A stretch of DNA of 64,000 nucleotides from Streptomyces spororaveus (GCF_016755875.1 NZ_BNED01000005.1:5904001-5968000); one strand, 5' to 3'. Positions 25,289 to 35,351 are shown, counted from the first letter of the stretch. Translations and numbers: made by a program. The notes: generated from the letters alone by a model not told the origin.

Positions 25289-25458
25289 CTATCCCCTCAC
25301 CTCACCGTATCCCCGGCGGACCAACCCATGGTCCCACCATCCTGAGCCCCGGGTGACCGCTCTCGACGACCGGGGGGCTGAAGATGCGCGTCCGGAAACC
25401 CCCACATAACCATAGAAACAGGCCAAATGTTCTCGGCCGATCTTCGATTCCCTGCCCG

Positions 25459-26070
25459 CTAGCGGGCGGTGACGTTGGCCACCCCGCCCAGCACCCGGTC
25501 CACGAGCGCGTCGGTGTAGGCGTGCGTCAGGGGCGCGGTGCGCATCAGCCAGCGGTAGGTGAGCGGACCGACGAGCATCTCGACCGTGAGGCGCAGGTCC
25601 GTGTCCGGCGCGAGCTGGCCGGCCTCGCGGGCCGCGCGCAGCCGCTCCTCGTACAGGGCGAGCTGGGGCTCCAGCAGCTGCTCGGTGAAGCGGGCGCCGA
25701 GCTCGGGGTCGGTGGCCCCGGCCGCCGTCAGGGCGCGCGCGGGGGCTTCGTACTTCTCGTCGTTGAACTCGTCGACCGTCAGCCGCAGGACGTGCTTGAG
25801 GTCGGCCGCGAGGTCCCCGGTGTCGGGGAAGCCGGTCCACTCGGACTCCGTCTCCGCGTCCCCGGCGAGGGCCAGGGAGGCATCGAGGAGGACGGCGGCC
25901 TTCGACGGCCACCATCGGTAGATCGTCTGCTTGCCGACGCCCGCACGCGCGGCGATGGCCTCGATGGTCAGCTTGTTGTAGCCGACCTCCCCGACGAGGG
26001 CGAGCGCGGCGTCGAGGATGGCGCGCCGGGAGCGGTCGTTGCGGCGGGTGGCGTCAGGGGTCTTGGGCAT
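25459..26070 (-). CDS. TetR family transcriptional regulator
   Basis: The product has 203 residues. The helix-turn-helix is LTIEAIAARAGVGKQTIYRWWPSKAAVL (about residues 34-61). The C-terminal part resembles the TetR_C_11/16-type ligand domain with ADLKHVLRLTVDEFN. It diverges from the dimethylargininase-like gene. An AGACG-TTT-CGTCT inverted repeat 20 bases upstream of its start is a candidate autoregulatory site. Confidence 0.88.
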   Translation of the reverse strand: MPKTPDATRRNDRSRRAILDAALALVGEVGYNKLTIEAIAARAGVGKQTIYRWWPSKAAVLLDASLALAGDAETESEWTGFPDTGDLAADLKHVLRLTVDEFNDEKYEAPARALTAAGATDPELGARFTEQLLEPQLALYEERLRAAREAGQLAPDTDLRLTVEMLVGPLTYRWLMRTAPLTHAYTDALVDRVLGGVANVTAR

Positions 26071-26090
26071 GGCCCGAAATTATCAAAGCG

Positions 26091-26103
26091 AGACGTTTCG
26101 TCT
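26091..26103. promoter_or_regulatory. Candidate TetR operator
   Basis: AGACG and CGTCT flank TTT in the shared upstream region of the divergent TetR and hydrolase genes. The short arms make it a modest candidate. Confidence 0.4.
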
Positions 26104-26214
26104 TTCCGAGGGTTTGCGTAAACCACCCAATCAGTTCACTGTGCTGTCCAGGTGAAGGAGAGACGATTCTCTCCAGCACTCGTCCCGAGTCGTGTAAGTC
26201 GTGAGGAGCCTTCT

Positions 26215-27024
26215 TTGCGCAGAGTCGCCACACCCCGGCGCTACCTGATGTGCCCACCCGCACACTTCAAGGTCACGTACTCCATCAATCCGTGGATGGA
26301 TCCCACGAAACCGGTGGACCTGCCCCTCGCCCTGGCCCAGTGGGAGGACCTGCGGGACCGGTACCGCTCCCTCGGCCACATCGTCGAAACCCTCGAACCC
26401 GACCCCGCGCTGCCCGACATGGTCTTCGCGGCGAACGGCGCCCTCGTCGTCGACGGCCGCGTCCTCGGGGCCCGGTTCGCCTACCCCGAACGGGCCGCCG
26501 AGGCCGAGAGGCACCTCGACTGGTTCCGGAGCAACGGCTACTCCGACCTTCACGAGCCCTCCCACGTCAACGAGGGCGAGGGGGACTTCGCGGTCACCGA
26601 CCGCTACATCCTGGCCGGCCGGGGCTTCCGCTCCAGTCCGCTCTCGCACGACGAGGCCCAGGAGTTCTTCGGCCGCCCCGTCATCGGCCTCGACCTGGTG
26701 GACCCGCGCTACTACCACCTGGACACGGCGCTCAGCGTTCTCGACGGCGACGAGATCATGTACTACCCCGACGCCTTCTCGCCCGGCAGCCAGGGAGTGC
26801 TCAGGCGGCTCTTCCCGGACGCCCTGATCGCCGACGGCCGGGACGCGGCCGCCCTCGGCCTCAACGCGGTCTCGGACGGCCTGCACGTCCTGCTCCCGCA
26901 GGCGGCGACCGGACTGCTGGAGCCGCTGCGGGACCGGGGCTTCGAGCCGGTCCCGATGGATCTGGGCGAGCTGCTCAAGGGCGGCGGCAGCGTGAAGTGC
27001 TGTACCCAGGAGCTGCGCCCGTAG
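26215..27024 (+). CDS. Dimethylarginine dimethylaminohydrolase / amidinotransferase-fold protein
   Basis: From a TTG at 26215, with GAGGAG upstream, the product has 269 residues. A GTG at 26152 would add 21 residues but places the ribosome site inside the coding region. The family start RRYLMCPPAHFKVTYSINPWM, the ALPDMVFAANGAL motif, a catalytic His in VDPRYYHLDTALSVL (His168) and the C-terminal CCTQEL Cys fit the guanidino-group-modifying superfamily. It probably hydrolyses methylarginine to citrulline, or an arginine derivative. It diverges from a TetR regulator. Confidence 0.8.
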   Translation: MRRVATPRRYLMCPPAHFKVTYSINPWMDPTKPVDLPLALAQWEDLRDRYRSLGHIVETLEPDPALPDMVFAANGALVVDGRVLGARFAYPERAAEAERHLDWFRSNGYSDLHEPSHVNEGEGDFAVTDRYILAGRGFRSSPLSHDEAQEFFGRPVIGLDLVDPRYYHLDTALSVLDGDEIMYYPDAFSPGSQGVLRRLFPDALIADGRDAAALGLNAVSDGLHVLLPQAATGLLEPLRDRGFEPVPMDLGELLKGGGSVKCCTQELRP

Positions 27025-27039
27025 CACCGGTTCCGGCCG

Positions 27040-27088
27040 TGGCTGCTGCCGTGGCTGCTGCTGCTGCGGCTGCGGCTACGGCTGCGGT
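27040..27088. repeat. GCTGCN low-complexity stretch
   Basis: Short GCTGCN-type repeats fill the gap after the hydrolase gene and run into the 3' end of the convergent methyltransferase gene, where they encode an Ala/Pro tail. No hairpin terminator is obvious. Confidence 0.5.
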
Positions 27089-28080
27089 GCCGGGGGCCAG
27101 GCCTGGCCCCAGTCGGCGTCCCGGGCGGCCTTGTAGAGGTCGCCGTGGCGCTTGGTCACATTGACCCGGGTCAGGCCGGTCCCCTCGGGGCCGCACAGCT
27201 CCAGCAGGACGAGCCCCTTCCGGATCTGCGGCTTCCGCGTGATCCGGGAGGCGGCCGGCTCCACCGGGAAGCGGGTCGCGGCGACGTAGCTGAACTTCTC
27301 GTCCTCGTACGGCAGCGAGCCGCCCTTGACCTGCCGGTGCAGGGAGGACCGGCTGACCCGCGCCGAGAAGTGGCACCAGTCCTGGCCGACCTCGATCGGA
27401 CAGGTCCCGTCGTGCGGGCAGGGGGCGGCGATCCGCAGCCCGGCCTCGATCAGCTGGTCGCGGGCCTCGCGGATGCGCAGGTACCCCTCCGGAGTGCCCG
27501 GCTCGATCAGCACCACGGCCTGGCCGGCCCGCGCCGCCTCGGCGACGACGGCCTTGCGCGCCTGCGCGGTCAGCTCGCCCAGTACGTAGGACACCGTCAC
27601 CAGGTCCGCCTCGGGGATGTTCAGCGCCGAGCCGATGACCGCCCGCCGCCACGTGGCCCCGCGCAGCACCTCGGAGGTCGAGGCGGCCGCCAGCTCCCGG
27701 CCGAGGGCCAGGGCGGGTTCCGCCCAGTCCAGCACCGTGGTCTCCCGCGGGCCGTCCCAGGTGGCGTCCACCGCCCAGGTCGCGGAGCCGGTGCCGCCGC
27801 CCACGTCCACGTGCGAGCCCGGCGCCCAGTCGGGCGCCGCCTCGGCCAGCCCGTCGAGGGCGCCCCGGACGGCCTCGAAGGTGGCGGGCATCCGGTACGC
27901 CGCGTACGCCGCCACGTCGGAGCGGTCGCGCAGTACGGGCGCGTCGGTCGGGGTCTGCCCCCGGTAGCTGGCGATGAGCCGCTCGACGGCGGCCGTGGCC
28001 TGCTTCGGCGGGATTCCGTCGAGCAGTCTGCCCAGCGTGCTGCGGAGGGTCTCGGCGGAGGTGGGGGCGGAGGCGTTCAC
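27076..28080 (-). CDS. Rsm22-type small ribosomal subunit methyltransferase-like protein
   Basis: The product has 334 residues. The AdoMet-binding motif I is [15 protein letters not shown] near residue 93, followed by a Rossmann core with VSYVLGEL. A Cys cluster [18 protein letters not shown] near residue 215 and the following FSARV are typical of Rsm22/METTL17 proteins, which in eukaryotes bind a 4Fe-4S cluster and assist mitoribosome assembly. The bacterial role is less clear. Confidence 0.85.
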   Translation of the reverse strand: MNASAPTSAETLRSTLGRLLDGIPPKQATAAVERLIASYRGQTPTDAPVLRDRSDVAAYAAYRMPATFEAVRGALDGLAEAAPDWAPGSHVDVGGGTGSATWAVDATWDGPRETTVLDWAEPALALGRELAAASTSEVLRGATWRRAVIGSALNIPEADLVTVSYVLGELTAQARKAVVAEAARAGQAVVLIEPGTPEGYLRIREARDQLIEAGLRIAAPCPHDGTCPIEVGQDWCHFSARVSRSSLHRQVKGGSLPYEDEKFSYVAATRFPVEPAASRITRKPQIRKGLVLLELCGPEGTGLTRVNVTKRHGDLYKAARDADWGQAWPPAPQP

Positions 28081-28117
28081 CTGCGAAGTTTATGCCGCCG
28101 GGCGGAGCCGTCGGATC

Positions 28118-28146
28118 GGCCCCGCCCGCCGCGGGCGGGCGGGGCC
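28118..28146 (-). terminator. Hairpin terminator of the MFS gene
   Basis: Perfect 13-base GC arms (28118-28130 and 28134-28146) with a 3-base loop lie 42 bases after the MFS stop codon, between two genes on the minus strand. Without it the MFS transcript would run into the methyltransferase gene. Confidence 0.65.
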
Positions 28147-28187
28147 GGAAGCGGCGCCTCAGGCGCCGGCGGGCCCGGGACGGCGCC

Positions 28188-29483
28188 TCACTCGGCGGAC
28201 GCGGTCTGCCAGGGGCGGCACAGCCCGAGGAAGGCGCCCACGGCGAGGAGCGCGCACACCAGCTGGACCAGTGCCATCGGTACCGCCGTGTCCTCGCCCG
28301 CGATGCCCACCAGCGGCGATGCGATCGCGCCGACCAGGAACGAGGAGGTGCCGAGCAGTGCGGAGGCCGATCCGGCCGCGTGCGGGGTCCGCATCAGGGC
28401 CTGCGCGTTGGTGTTCGGCAGGACCACGCCCATCGCCGACATCAGGACGAACAGCGCGGCGGCGATCGGAGTCAGCCCGACCTCCCCGAACACCCCGGTC
28501 GACATCAGCAGCAGGGCCACCGCCGCGGCCGTGATGGTCCCGAGGCCGACGGCCAGGACCTTGTCCAGACGGACCCGGCCCACCAGCAGCTTGCCGTTGA
28601 TCTGGCCGACGAGGATCAGGCCGACCGAGTTGAGCCCGAAGAGCAGGGAGAAGGCCTGCGGCGAGGCCCCGTAGATCTCCTGGATCACGAAGGGCGAGGC
28701 GGATATGTAGGAGAAGAGCACGGCGAAGGCGAAGCCGCCGGTCAGGGTGTAGCCGGCGAAGACCCGGTCGCCGAGCAGCCCGCGCATGGTCCGCAGGGCG
28801 GAGCCGACGCCGCCGGTGTGCCGCCGCTCGGGCGGCAGCGTTTCGCCGAGGCCGCGCCAGACCATCAGCGTGAGCACCGTGCCGACGACGGTGAGCACGA
28901 CGAAGACCCCGCGCCAGTCGGCGACGCGCAGCACCTGCCCGCCGATGAGCGGGGCGATGATCGGGGCGGCCCCGGATATGAGCATCAGGGTGGAGAAGAA
29001 CCGGGCCATCTCGACGCCGTCGTACAGGTCGCGTACGACGGCCCGGGCGATGACGATCGCGGCGGCGCCGGCCAGGCCCTGGATCAGCCGGAAGGCGATC
29101 AGCAGCTCGGCGGTCGGGGCGAGCGCGCAGATCGCGGTGGCCAGGACGTAGACGGCCATGCCGATGAGCAGGGGCCGGCGGCGGCCCCACTTGTCGCTCA
29201 TCGGGCCGATGACGAGCTGGCCCAGGGCCATGCCGGCGAGGCAGGCGGTGAGGGTGAGCTGGATGGTCGCGGCAGGGCTGTTCAGGACATCGGTGACCTG
29301 CGGCAGGGCCGGCAGGTACATGTCCATGGACAGCGGGGGGAGGGCGGTGAGCCCGCCGAGTATGAAGGTGACCAGCAGACCCGTGCGGCGTGCGGCCGTC
29401 AGGGGCGCTTCGGCGGTGGGGGCGGAGGGCGATTCGGGCGACGAGTCGTGCGAGGCGGCCGTCGCGGGGCCTCTCTCCGACAT
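28188..29483 (-). CDS. Bcr/CflA-type multidrug efflux MFS transporter
   Basis: From the ATG at 29483, with GGAG six bases upstream, the product has 431 residues. Twelve membrane segments can be counted. The N-half carries [17 protein letters not shown] and motif [15 protein letters not shown], both typical of the Bcr/CflA drug-resistance branch. It should export a small hydrophobic drug by proton antiport. The gene diverges from an SDR gene across 108 bases. Confidence 0.88.
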   Translation of the reverse strand: MSERGPATAASHDSSPESPSAPTAEAPLTAARRTGLLVTFILGGLTALPPLSMDMYLPALPQVTDVLNSPAATIQLTLTACLAGMALGQLVIGPMSDKWGRRRPLLIGMAVYVLATAICALAPTAELLIAFRLIQGLAGAAAIVIARAVVRDLYDGVEMARFFSTLMLISGAAPIIAPLIGGQVLRVADWRGVFVVLTVVGTVLTLMVWRGLGETLPPERRHTGGVGSALRTMRGLLGDRVFAGYTLTGGFAFAVLFSYISASPFVIQEIYGASPQAFSLLFGLNSVGLILVGQINGKLLVGRVRLDKVLAVGLGTITAAAVALLLMSTGVFGEVGLTPIAAALFVLMSAMGVVLPNTNAQALMRTPHAAGSASALLGTSSFLVGAIASPLVGIAGEDTAVPMALVQLVCALLAVGAFLGLCRPWQTASAE

Positions 29484-29591
29484 GCGGAACTCCAGTCTTC
29501 TCATCTGATCTACGCACCCCTGACCGACCCATGCTCTCAGCAATCGGAACGTCCGGGGCACGCGGCGTCGTGTGACGTACCCTGCGGCCCC

Positions 29592-30353
29592 ATGGACGAA
29601 AGTACGAAGAAGATCGCCGTGGTGACCGGCGCCGGTTCCGGGATCGGCCGCTCCGTGGCGCTGACCCTCGCCGCGGCGGGCTGGGCCGTGGCCGCGGCCG
29701 GCCGTCGTGCCGAGCCGCTGGAGGAGACCGCCGAAGCCGCCGGACCGGACGCCGACGTGCTGTGCGTACGGGCGGACGTGAGTGACCCCGACGACGTGAC
29801 TGCGCTGTTCGAGTCGGTCCGGGCCCGGTACGGGCGTCTCGACCTGCTCTTCAACAACGCGGGCACCTTCGGTCCGGGCGGGGTCCCGCTGGAGGACCTC
29901 ACCTACGAGGCCTGGCGCTCGGTCGTCGACGTCAACCTCACGGGCTCCTTCCTGTGCGCGCAGGCCGCCTTCCGGCAGATGAAGCGGCAGGACCCGCAGG
30001 GCGGCCGCATCATCAACAACGGCTCCATCTCGGCGCACGTGCCGCGCCCGAACTCCATCGCCTACACCGCGACCAAGCACGCGATGACGGGCCTGACCAA
30101 GTCCCTCTCGCTGGACGGGCGGCCCTACCGGATCGCCTGCGGCCAGATCGACATCGGCAACGCGGCGACCGAGATGACCGAGCGGATGCAGACCGGCATC
30201 CTCCAGGCCAACGGGCAGCTGGCCGCCGAGCCGGTGATGGACGCCGCCGACGTGGCCCGCACGGTCCTGCACATGGCGGAGCTCCCGCTGGAGGCGAACG
30301 TGCAGTTCGCGACGGTGATGGCGACCTCGATGCCCTACATCGGCCGCGGCTGA
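29592..30353 (+). CDS. SDR family oxidoreductase
   Basis: The product has 253 residues with the classical SDR pattern: [10 protein letters not shown] (residues 10-19), LFNNAG, the Ser in NNGSISAHV and YTATK. It should reduce or oxidise a carbonyl/hydroxyl group with NAD(P)H; substrate unknown. TACCCT lies seven bases before the ATG, compatible with a leaderless transcript. Confidence 0.88.
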   Translation: MDESTKKIAVVTGAGSGIGRSVALTLAAAGWAVAAAGRRAEPLEETAEAAGPDADVLCVRADVSDPDDVTALFESVRARYGRLDLLFNNAGTFGPGGVPLEDLTYEAWRSVVDVNLTGSFLCAQAAFRQMKRQDPQGGRIINNGSISAHVPRPNSIAYTATKHAMTGLTKSLSLDGRPYRIACGQIDIGNAATEMTERMQTGILQANGQLAAEPVMDAADVARTVLHMAELPLEANVQFATVMATSMPYIGRG

Positions 30354-30439
30354 GCCGCGGCCGGACAGCGGGGACAGCGGCGGGATCCGCCGCGGGAACC
30401 GCATTGCCAGGCCGAGGGGACGCGGACGATCATGGACGC

Positions 30440-31303
30440 ATGACCGACATCGAGGTACTGCGCTACACCGCCTTCTCCCACGACCCGGACGGCGGCAACC
30501 CCGCCGGGGTCGTGCTCGACGCCGCCGGCCTGGACGAGCGCGCCATGCTGGAGATCGCCGCCGGGCTCGGCTACAGCGAGACGGCCTTCCTGACCGCCCC
30601 GCCCGAGGGGTTCGGCGGGGAGGAGGGCCGGTCGTTCACGGTGCGCTACTTCAGCCCCAAGGCGGAGGTCCCCTTCTGCGGGCACGCGACCGTGGCCACG
30701 GCCGTCGCGCTGGGGGAGCGGATCGGGCCGTGCGAGCTCCTCCTCGCCACCCGGGCGGGGACCGTACCGGTGTCCGTCACCTCCGAGGACGGCCGGCTGC
30801 GGGCCACGCTCACCAGCGTCGAGCCGCACACCGAGGAGATCGGCGCGGCGGACCTCGCCGAAGCACTGGCCGCCCTGGACTGGCCCGAGGCCGACCTGGA
30901 CCCGGCGTTCCCGCCCGCGATCGCCTACGCCGGGGCCCGGCACCTGGTGATCGGCGCCCGCACCCGGGCCCGGCTCGCCGGCCTCGCCTACGACTTCGCC
31001 CGGCTGGAGGCCCTGATGCGGCGCCTGGACCTCACCACGGTCCAGCTGGTGCACCGGGCCGGCCCGGCCGAGTTCCACGTCCGCGACCCCTTCCCGGTGG
31101 GCGGCGTGGTCGAGGACCCCGCCACGGGAGCCGCCGCGGCCGCCTTCGGCGCGTACGCCCGCGAGCGCGGCCTGGTCCCGGCGGACGCGGTCCTCACGCT
31201 CCACCAGGGCGCGGACATGGGCCGGCCCGGGGTCCTCACGGTGGAACTGCGCGAAGGCGACCCGCGGGTGCGGGTGAGCGGCGAGGGCGTCCGCATCCCG
31301 TGA
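30440..31303 (+). CDS. PhzF family isomerase-like protein (first copy)
   Basis: The product has 287 residues. PhzF marks are the N-terminal GGNPAGVVL, the SETAFL catalytic Glu motif, PFCGHATVATA and EDPATGAAAAAFGAYARERG. PhzF itself isomerises a phenazine precursor, but most relatives have unknown substrates and no phenazine genes are nearby. The stop overlaps the start of the GNAT gene (GTGA), so both are co-translated. Confidence 0.85.
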   Translation: MTDIEVLRYTAFSHDPDGGNPAGVVLDAAGLDERAMLEIAAGLGYSETAFLTAPPEGFGGEEGRSFTVRYFSPKAEVPFCGHATVATAVALGERIGPCELLLATRAGTVPVSVTSEDGRLRATLTSVEPHTEEIGAADLAEALAALDWPEADLDPAFPPAIAYAGARHLVIGARTRARLAGLAYDFARLEALMRRLDLTTVQLVHRAGPAEFHVRDPFPVGGVVEDPATGAAAAAFGAYARERGLVPADAVLTLHQGADMGRPGVLTVELREGDPRVRVSGEGVRIP

Positions 31304-31887
31304 GCGAATCCATCGGCCCGGTGTTGAGGGTGATCGGATGCGCCGAGGCGGACCTGCCCGCAGGGCCGGCCCGGCAGGTCGCCGAGCTGGAGGCCGCGGT
31401 CTGGCCGGGATCCTCGCCCGGGCACGATCCGGCGCTCACGCCGCGCACGATGCTGCTCGTGGACGGCGCCGGGACGGTGGCCGCCGCGCTCTCGCTGCTG
31501 TACAAGCCGGTCCCGCTGGCGGGCCGGACGTACCGGGCCGCCGGACTCAGCTCCGTCGTCGCACGGCCGGAGCTGCGCGGCCGCGGGCTCGGCGGCCGGC
31601 TGGTCGCGGCGGCCCGCGCCGAACTGGCGGCGGACCCGGCCGTGGACCTGGCGCTGTTCAGCTGCGACCGGCCCCTGGCGGCGTTCTACGAGGCGGCCGG
31701 GTTCGAAGTGCTGCCCGGCACGGTCCTGGTGGGCGGGACCCCCGAGGAGCCGCTGGCCACCGACCACCCCGGCTTCGACAAGGTGGTGCTCGCGGCCTTC
31801 TTCACGGACGGCCCCGGCCGGGACCGCGCCGCCTTCACGGGCGTCCGCGTCCCGCTCCACCCCGGAGACACCGACAGGCTGTGGTGA
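31300..31887 (+). CDS. GNAT family N-acetyltransferase
   Basis: The product has 195 residues from a GTG overlapping the PhzF stop. The acetyl-CoA loop is RPELRGRGLGGRLVAAA (motif A, R/Q-x-x-G-x-G/A form), preceded by YRAAGLSSVVA. It resembles aminoglycoside 2'-acetyltransferases in outline (AVWPGSSPGHDP, CDRPLAAFYEAAGFE), but the substrate cannot be assigned. The coupled PhzF partner suggests both modify the same small molecule. Confidence 0.8.
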   Translation: MSESIGPVLRVIGCAEADLPAGPARQVAELEAAVWPGSSPGHDPALTPRTMLLVDGAGTVAAALSLLYKPVPLAGRTYRAAGLSSVVARPELRGRGLGGRLVAAARAELAADPAVDLALFSCDRPLAAFYEAAGFEVLPGTVLVGGTPEEPLATDHPGFDKVVLAAFFTDGPGRDRAAFTGVRVPLHPGDTDRLW

Positions 31888-31918
31888 GAGCCCGGAAAGC
31901 CCTCACCACAGCCTGTCG
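31872..31918. terminator. Bidirectional terminator overlapping the GNAT stop codon
   Basis: Arms of 17 bases (31872-31888 and 31902-31918) are perfectly complementary around a 13-base loop. The left arm contains the GNAT stop. It lies 23 bases beyond the efeU stop on the other strand and can serve both convergent genes. Confidence 0.8.
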
Positions 31919-31941
31919 TCGGCAGCGGCCCGCCCGCGCCC

Positions 31942-32799
31942 TCAGCTGGCGGGCGCGGAGTCCGAGTCCGCGGGCCGCACCTTCGGCGCGCCCGCCGGAC
32001 GGCCCCGGTCGACCAGGAACAGCGTCAGCACGGGCACCAGGTACAGCAGCCACACCGTGAGCTGCAGGACGGTGGGGTCGGGCTGGAAGTTGAAGACGCC
32101 CTTGAGCAGGGTCCCGTACCAGCTGTCCGGCGGGACCGTCTCGCTGATGTCGAAGGCCTTGTCGCCCAGGCCGCCCAGGAAACGGGCCTCCTGGAGGTCG
32201 TGCACCCCGTACGCGAGCACGCCCGCGGCCACGACCACCAGCATGGCGCCGGTCCACCGGAAGAACTTGGCCAGATTGATCTTCAGCGTGCCCCGGTAGA
32301 AGAGGTAGCCGAGCAGGATCGCCGTGGCGATGCCCAGCAGCACACCGATCAGCGGAGCCGAGGAACCCTCGCCGCTGGCCCGTACCGACGCCCACACGAA
32401 CAGCGCCGTCTCCAGGCCCTCCCGGCCGACGGCCAGGAAGGCGGTGGCGACCAGCGCCCCGGTGCCCATGGCCAGCGCCGTGTCGAGCTTGCCGTGCAGA
32501 TCGGCCTTCAGATGCCGCGCGGTGCGCTTCATCCAGAAGACCATCCACGTCACCAGACCCACCGAGATGATCGACAGGGTGCCGCCGAGCAGCTCCTGCG
32601 CCTCGAAGGTCAGCTCCTGGGTGCCGAATTCGAGCATCGCGCCGAAGGCGAGGGAGATCCCGCAGGCGATCGCGATGCCCAGCCACACGGGACGCAGGGC
32701 GTCCCGGCGGCCGGTCTTCACCAGGTAGGCGACGAGGATGCAGACGACCAGGCTGGCCTCCAGCCCCTCGCGCAGGCCGATCAGATAGTTGCCGAACAC
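31942..32799 (-). CDS. efeU: Iron permease EfeU (FTR1 family)
   Basis: From a GTG at 32799, behind GAGAGG, the product has 285 residues with seven membrane segments. Two REGLE iron-binding motifs are present (REGLEASLV near residue 10 and REGLETALF near 110), as in FTR1/EfeU ferric/ferrous permeases. It imports iron delivered by EfeO and EfeB. The gene is the last of the efeO-efeB-efeU operon, 25 bases after efeB. Confidence 0.93.
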   Translation of the reverse strand: MFGNYLIGLREGLEASLVVCILVAYLVKTGRRDALRPVWLGIAIACGISLAFGAMLEFGTQELTFEAQELLGGTLSIISVGLVTWMVFWMKRTARHLKADLHGKLDTALAMGTGALVATAFLAVGREGLETALFVWASVRASGEGSSAPLIGVLLGIATAILLGYLFYRGTLKINLAKFFRWTGAMLVVVAAGVLAYGVHDLQEARFLGGLGDKAFDISETVPPDSWYGTLLKGVFNFQPDPTVLQLTVWLLYLVPVLTLFLVDRGRPAGAPKVRPADSDSAPAS

Positions 32800-32824
32800 G
32801 GCGGTTGTTCCTCTCCGGCGGGGA

Positions 32825-34099
32825 CTACGCGAACAGCGTCCGGCCCCACCAGTCGTCCTTGTCACGGACGCCCGGCGGGACGGCGAAGACGGCCGAACCC
32901 ACGTGCTGGATGTATTCGTTGAGGCCGTCGGACTTGGCCAGGTTGCGCTGGATCGGGATGAAGCCCTTGCGTATGTCGCGCTGGTAGGCGAGGAAGAACA
33001 GGCCCGCGTCCAGGCGGCCCAGTCCGTCCGTGCCGTCGGTGAAGGAGTAGCCGCGGCGCAGGATCGTCGCACCGCTGTTGGTGTCCGGGTGCGCGAGGCG
33101 GACGTGGGACTCCGGCTTCATCGCCTTCAGGAACGGCTCGTCGCGCTCCTTGGACTTGCCGACCGGGGCACCCTCGCCCTTGTCGCGGCCGAAGATGTCC
33201 TCCTGCTCCTGGAGCGGGGTGCGGTCCCAGGTCTCGATGTTCATCCGGATCCGGCGCGCCACCAGGTACGAGCCGCCGGTCAGCCAGTCACTGCCGTCGC
33301 CCGCGCCGACCCACACGTGCTTGTCCAGGGCCGCCGCGTCGGTGCCGGAGATGTTCCGGGTGCCGTCCTTGAAGCCCATCATGTTGCGCGGGGTCTGCTC
33401 GTCGGGCGTGGTCGACGAGGTCTTGCCGAAGCCGAGCTGCGACCAGCGCATCGCGGTGCGGCCGAAGCCGATGCGGGCCAGCTGGCGGATCGCGTGCACG
33501 GCGACCTGCGGGTCGTCGGCGCAGGCCTGGACGCAGAGGTCGCCCCCGGAGCGGGCCGCGTCCAGGTTGTCGCCGGGGAAGAGCTCCAGGTCCACCAGCG
33601 CCTCGGGACGCTTGCCCTCCAGGCCGAACCGGCCCTTGGCGAACAGGCCCGGCCCGAAGCCGATGGTCAGCGTGAGCCGGGAGGCCTTCAGGCCCAGTGC
33701 CTCGCCCGTGTCGGTGGGCGGGGCCTCCGGCAGGCCCTCGTGGACGTCGCCGACCGGCAGACCGGCCGTCATCAGGCGGGCCGCCGCGGTCCACTCCTTG
33801 AGGAGCTTGACCAGCTCCTCGCGGTCCTTCGTCTTCACGTCGAAGGCCGCGAAGTGCAGGCGGTCCTGCACGGCGCTCGCGATACCGGCCTGGTGCTCGC
33901 CGTGGAACGGCACGGCCGCGCCGGCGGACGCCGCCGAGACCATGTCCGGGCCGCCGCCGAACGCGGCGACGGCACCGCCGGCCGCGGCGGCACCGAGCGC
34001 GAACCCGGCCCCGCCCCAGCCCAGCACCGCACGCCGTGAGGGCGCGGAAGCGCCACTGTCTTCCGGAGACTGCTGCGCAGCCGAGTCCGACTCGGTCAT
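32825..34099 (-). CDS. efeB: Deferrochelatase/DyP-type peroxidase EfeB
   Basis: The ATG at 34099 has the best spacing from GGGAGAG; one codon upstream is an alternative. The product has 424 residues. The N-terminus carries a twin-arginine signal (SRRAVLGWGGAGFALG, Arg22-Arg23). The DyP motif GFKDGTRN and the ESHVRLAHP block, with the likely heme-ligand His, are intact. It is exported folded with heme and is thought to oxidise ferrous iron or release iron from heme for EfeU. Confidence 0.93.
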   Translation of the reverse strand: MTESDSAAQQSPEDSGASAPSRRAVLGWGGAGFALGAAAAGGAVAAFGGGPDMVSAASAGAAVPFHGEHQAGIASAVQDRLHFAAFDVKTKDREELVKLLKEWTAAARLMTAGLPVGDVHEGLPEAPPTDTGEALGLKASRLTLTIGFGPGLFAKGRFGLEGKRPEALVDLELFPGDNLDAARSGGDLCVQACADDPQVAVHAIRQLARIGFGRTAMRWSQLGFGKTSSTTPDEQTPRNMMGFKDGTRNISGTDAAALDKHVWVGAGDGSDWLTGGSYLVARRIRMNIETWDRTPLQEQEDIFGRDKGEGAPVGKSKERDEPFLKAMKPESHVRLAHPDTNSGATILRRGYSFTDGTDGLGRLDAGLFFLAYQRDIRKGFIPIQRNLAKSDGLNEYIQHVGSAVFAVPPGVRDKDDWWGRTLFA

Positions 34100-34131
34100 C
34101 ATGCTCTCCCGCCTGCTTCCGTCTCTGCCGG

Positions 34132-35283
34132 TTACTTGGTGACCGCGGCGGCGAGCTTGGAGAGCGGCTCGGCGAGCGCGTTCACGCCGTCCGAGAGCTC
34201 CTTGCGCTCCGGCTCGCCGACCTTGTCGTACGAGGTGAACTCGTAGGTGGTCTGGTCGGCGCGGTACTTGTCCAGAAGGGTGTTCAGGGCCGTGAACTGG
34301 GTGTCGAGCTGCTTGACCAGCTCCGGGTCGTTCTTCGAGGCGATCGGCTTGAGCAGCTCGTACGCCTTCTGGGCGCCCTCGACGTTGGCCTTGAAGTCGA
34401 CGAGGTCGGTGCGCGAGTAGCGCTCCTCCTCGCCGGTGACCTTGCCGGTGGCGACCTCGTCCAGGAGCTCCTTGGCGCCGTTGGCGATCGAGGTCGGGGT
34501 GATCTCCGCCTGGCCGACCTTCTTCTGCCAGTCGGTCAGGTCCGTGATCAGGGTGTCGGCGAGCTTCTTGTCGTTGTCGTCGATCTTGTTGTCGGCCCAC
34601 AGGGACTTCTCCAGACGGTGCCAGCCCGTCCAGTCCTTCGCCGGGTCCTGGCCGGCCTCCAGGCCGTCCTCGCGGACGTCGACCTTCGGGTCGATGTCGC
34701 CGAAGGACTCGGCGACCGGCTCGGTGCGCTCCCAGCCGATGCGCGAGCCCGCGTACAGCTTCTTCGCGCCCTCGACGTCGCCGGCCTTGACGGCGTCCGC
34801 GAAGGCCTGCGCCTTGGGGAGGGTCTCCTCGGCCTGCTGGACCACGTACGCGCGGTAGGCGGCGACCGCGGCGTCCATCTCGGGGGAGCGCTTCTCGCCG
34901 CCGCCCTGGCCGGTGGCCTTGACCTTCTGGGAGATGCCGTCGCCCTTCATGCCGGGCTTGCAGACGATCTCGTAGTCGCCCGCCTTGATCTCGGCGGTGA
35001 TGGAGGCCTTGGTGCCGGGGCCGATGTTCTCGCGCTCGGTCACGATGCGGGCGTCCGGGAAGAGGACGTAGACCTCGGTGACCTTGGAGCCCTTGTTCTC
35101 GACGTCGAGCTGCACCTTGCCGGAGGGGAACTCCGTCTTCGAGACCTCGCAGGCGCTGTCGGACGCCGTCACCTTGATCGCACCCTCGCTGCCCGCGTCG
35201 CTCTTCTGGGAGCAGCCGGTGACGGCGGTCAGAGCGGCCGCCACGGAGGCGGCGGCGATGACGGTGAGGCGAGCGGGGCGCAT
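34132..35283 (-). CDS. efeO: Iron uptake lipoprotein EfeO (cupredoxin plus M75 domain)
   Basis: The product has 383 residues. The lipobox LTAVTGC places the lipidated Cys at 24. Residues about 35-125 are a cupredoxin-like domain (SACEVSKTEFPSGKVQLDVENKGS) and about 140-383 an M75 domain with GWHRLEKSLW, the HxxE metal motif at His222 and Glu225. It captures iron at the outer membrane face and passes it to EfeU. It is the first gene of the efe operon and lies behind an iron box. Confidence 0.93.
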   Translation of the reverse strand: MRPARLTVIAAASVAAALTAVTGCSQKSDAGSEGAIKVTASDSACEVSKTEFPSGKVQLDVENKGSKVTEVYVLFPDARIVTERENIGPGTKASITAEIKAGDYEIVCKPGMKGDGISQKVKATGQGGGEKRSPEMDAAVAAYRAYVVQQAEETLPKAQAFADAVKAGDVEGAKKLYAGSRIGWERTEPVAESFGDIDPKVDVREDGLEAGQDPAKDWTGWHRLEKSLWADNKIDDNDKKLADTLITDLTDWQKKVGQAEITPTSIANGAKELLDEVATGKVTGEEERYSRTDLVDFKANVEGAQKAYELLKPIASKNDPELVKQLDTQFTALNTLLDKYRADQTTYEFTSYDKVGEPERKELSDGVNALAEPLSKLAAAVTK

Positions 35284-35351
35284 AGGGGGCTCCTGGCGTC
35301 GGACGTGAGGGGCCGCCCCGTGGAGGGAGAGGCCGATGAGGCGGACCTAAC

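Noticed and set aside
26152..26214. Longer start (GTG at 26152) for the dimethylargininase-like gene
   Set aside because: The extra residues are unlike the family, and a good ribosome site sits just before the TTG at 26215.
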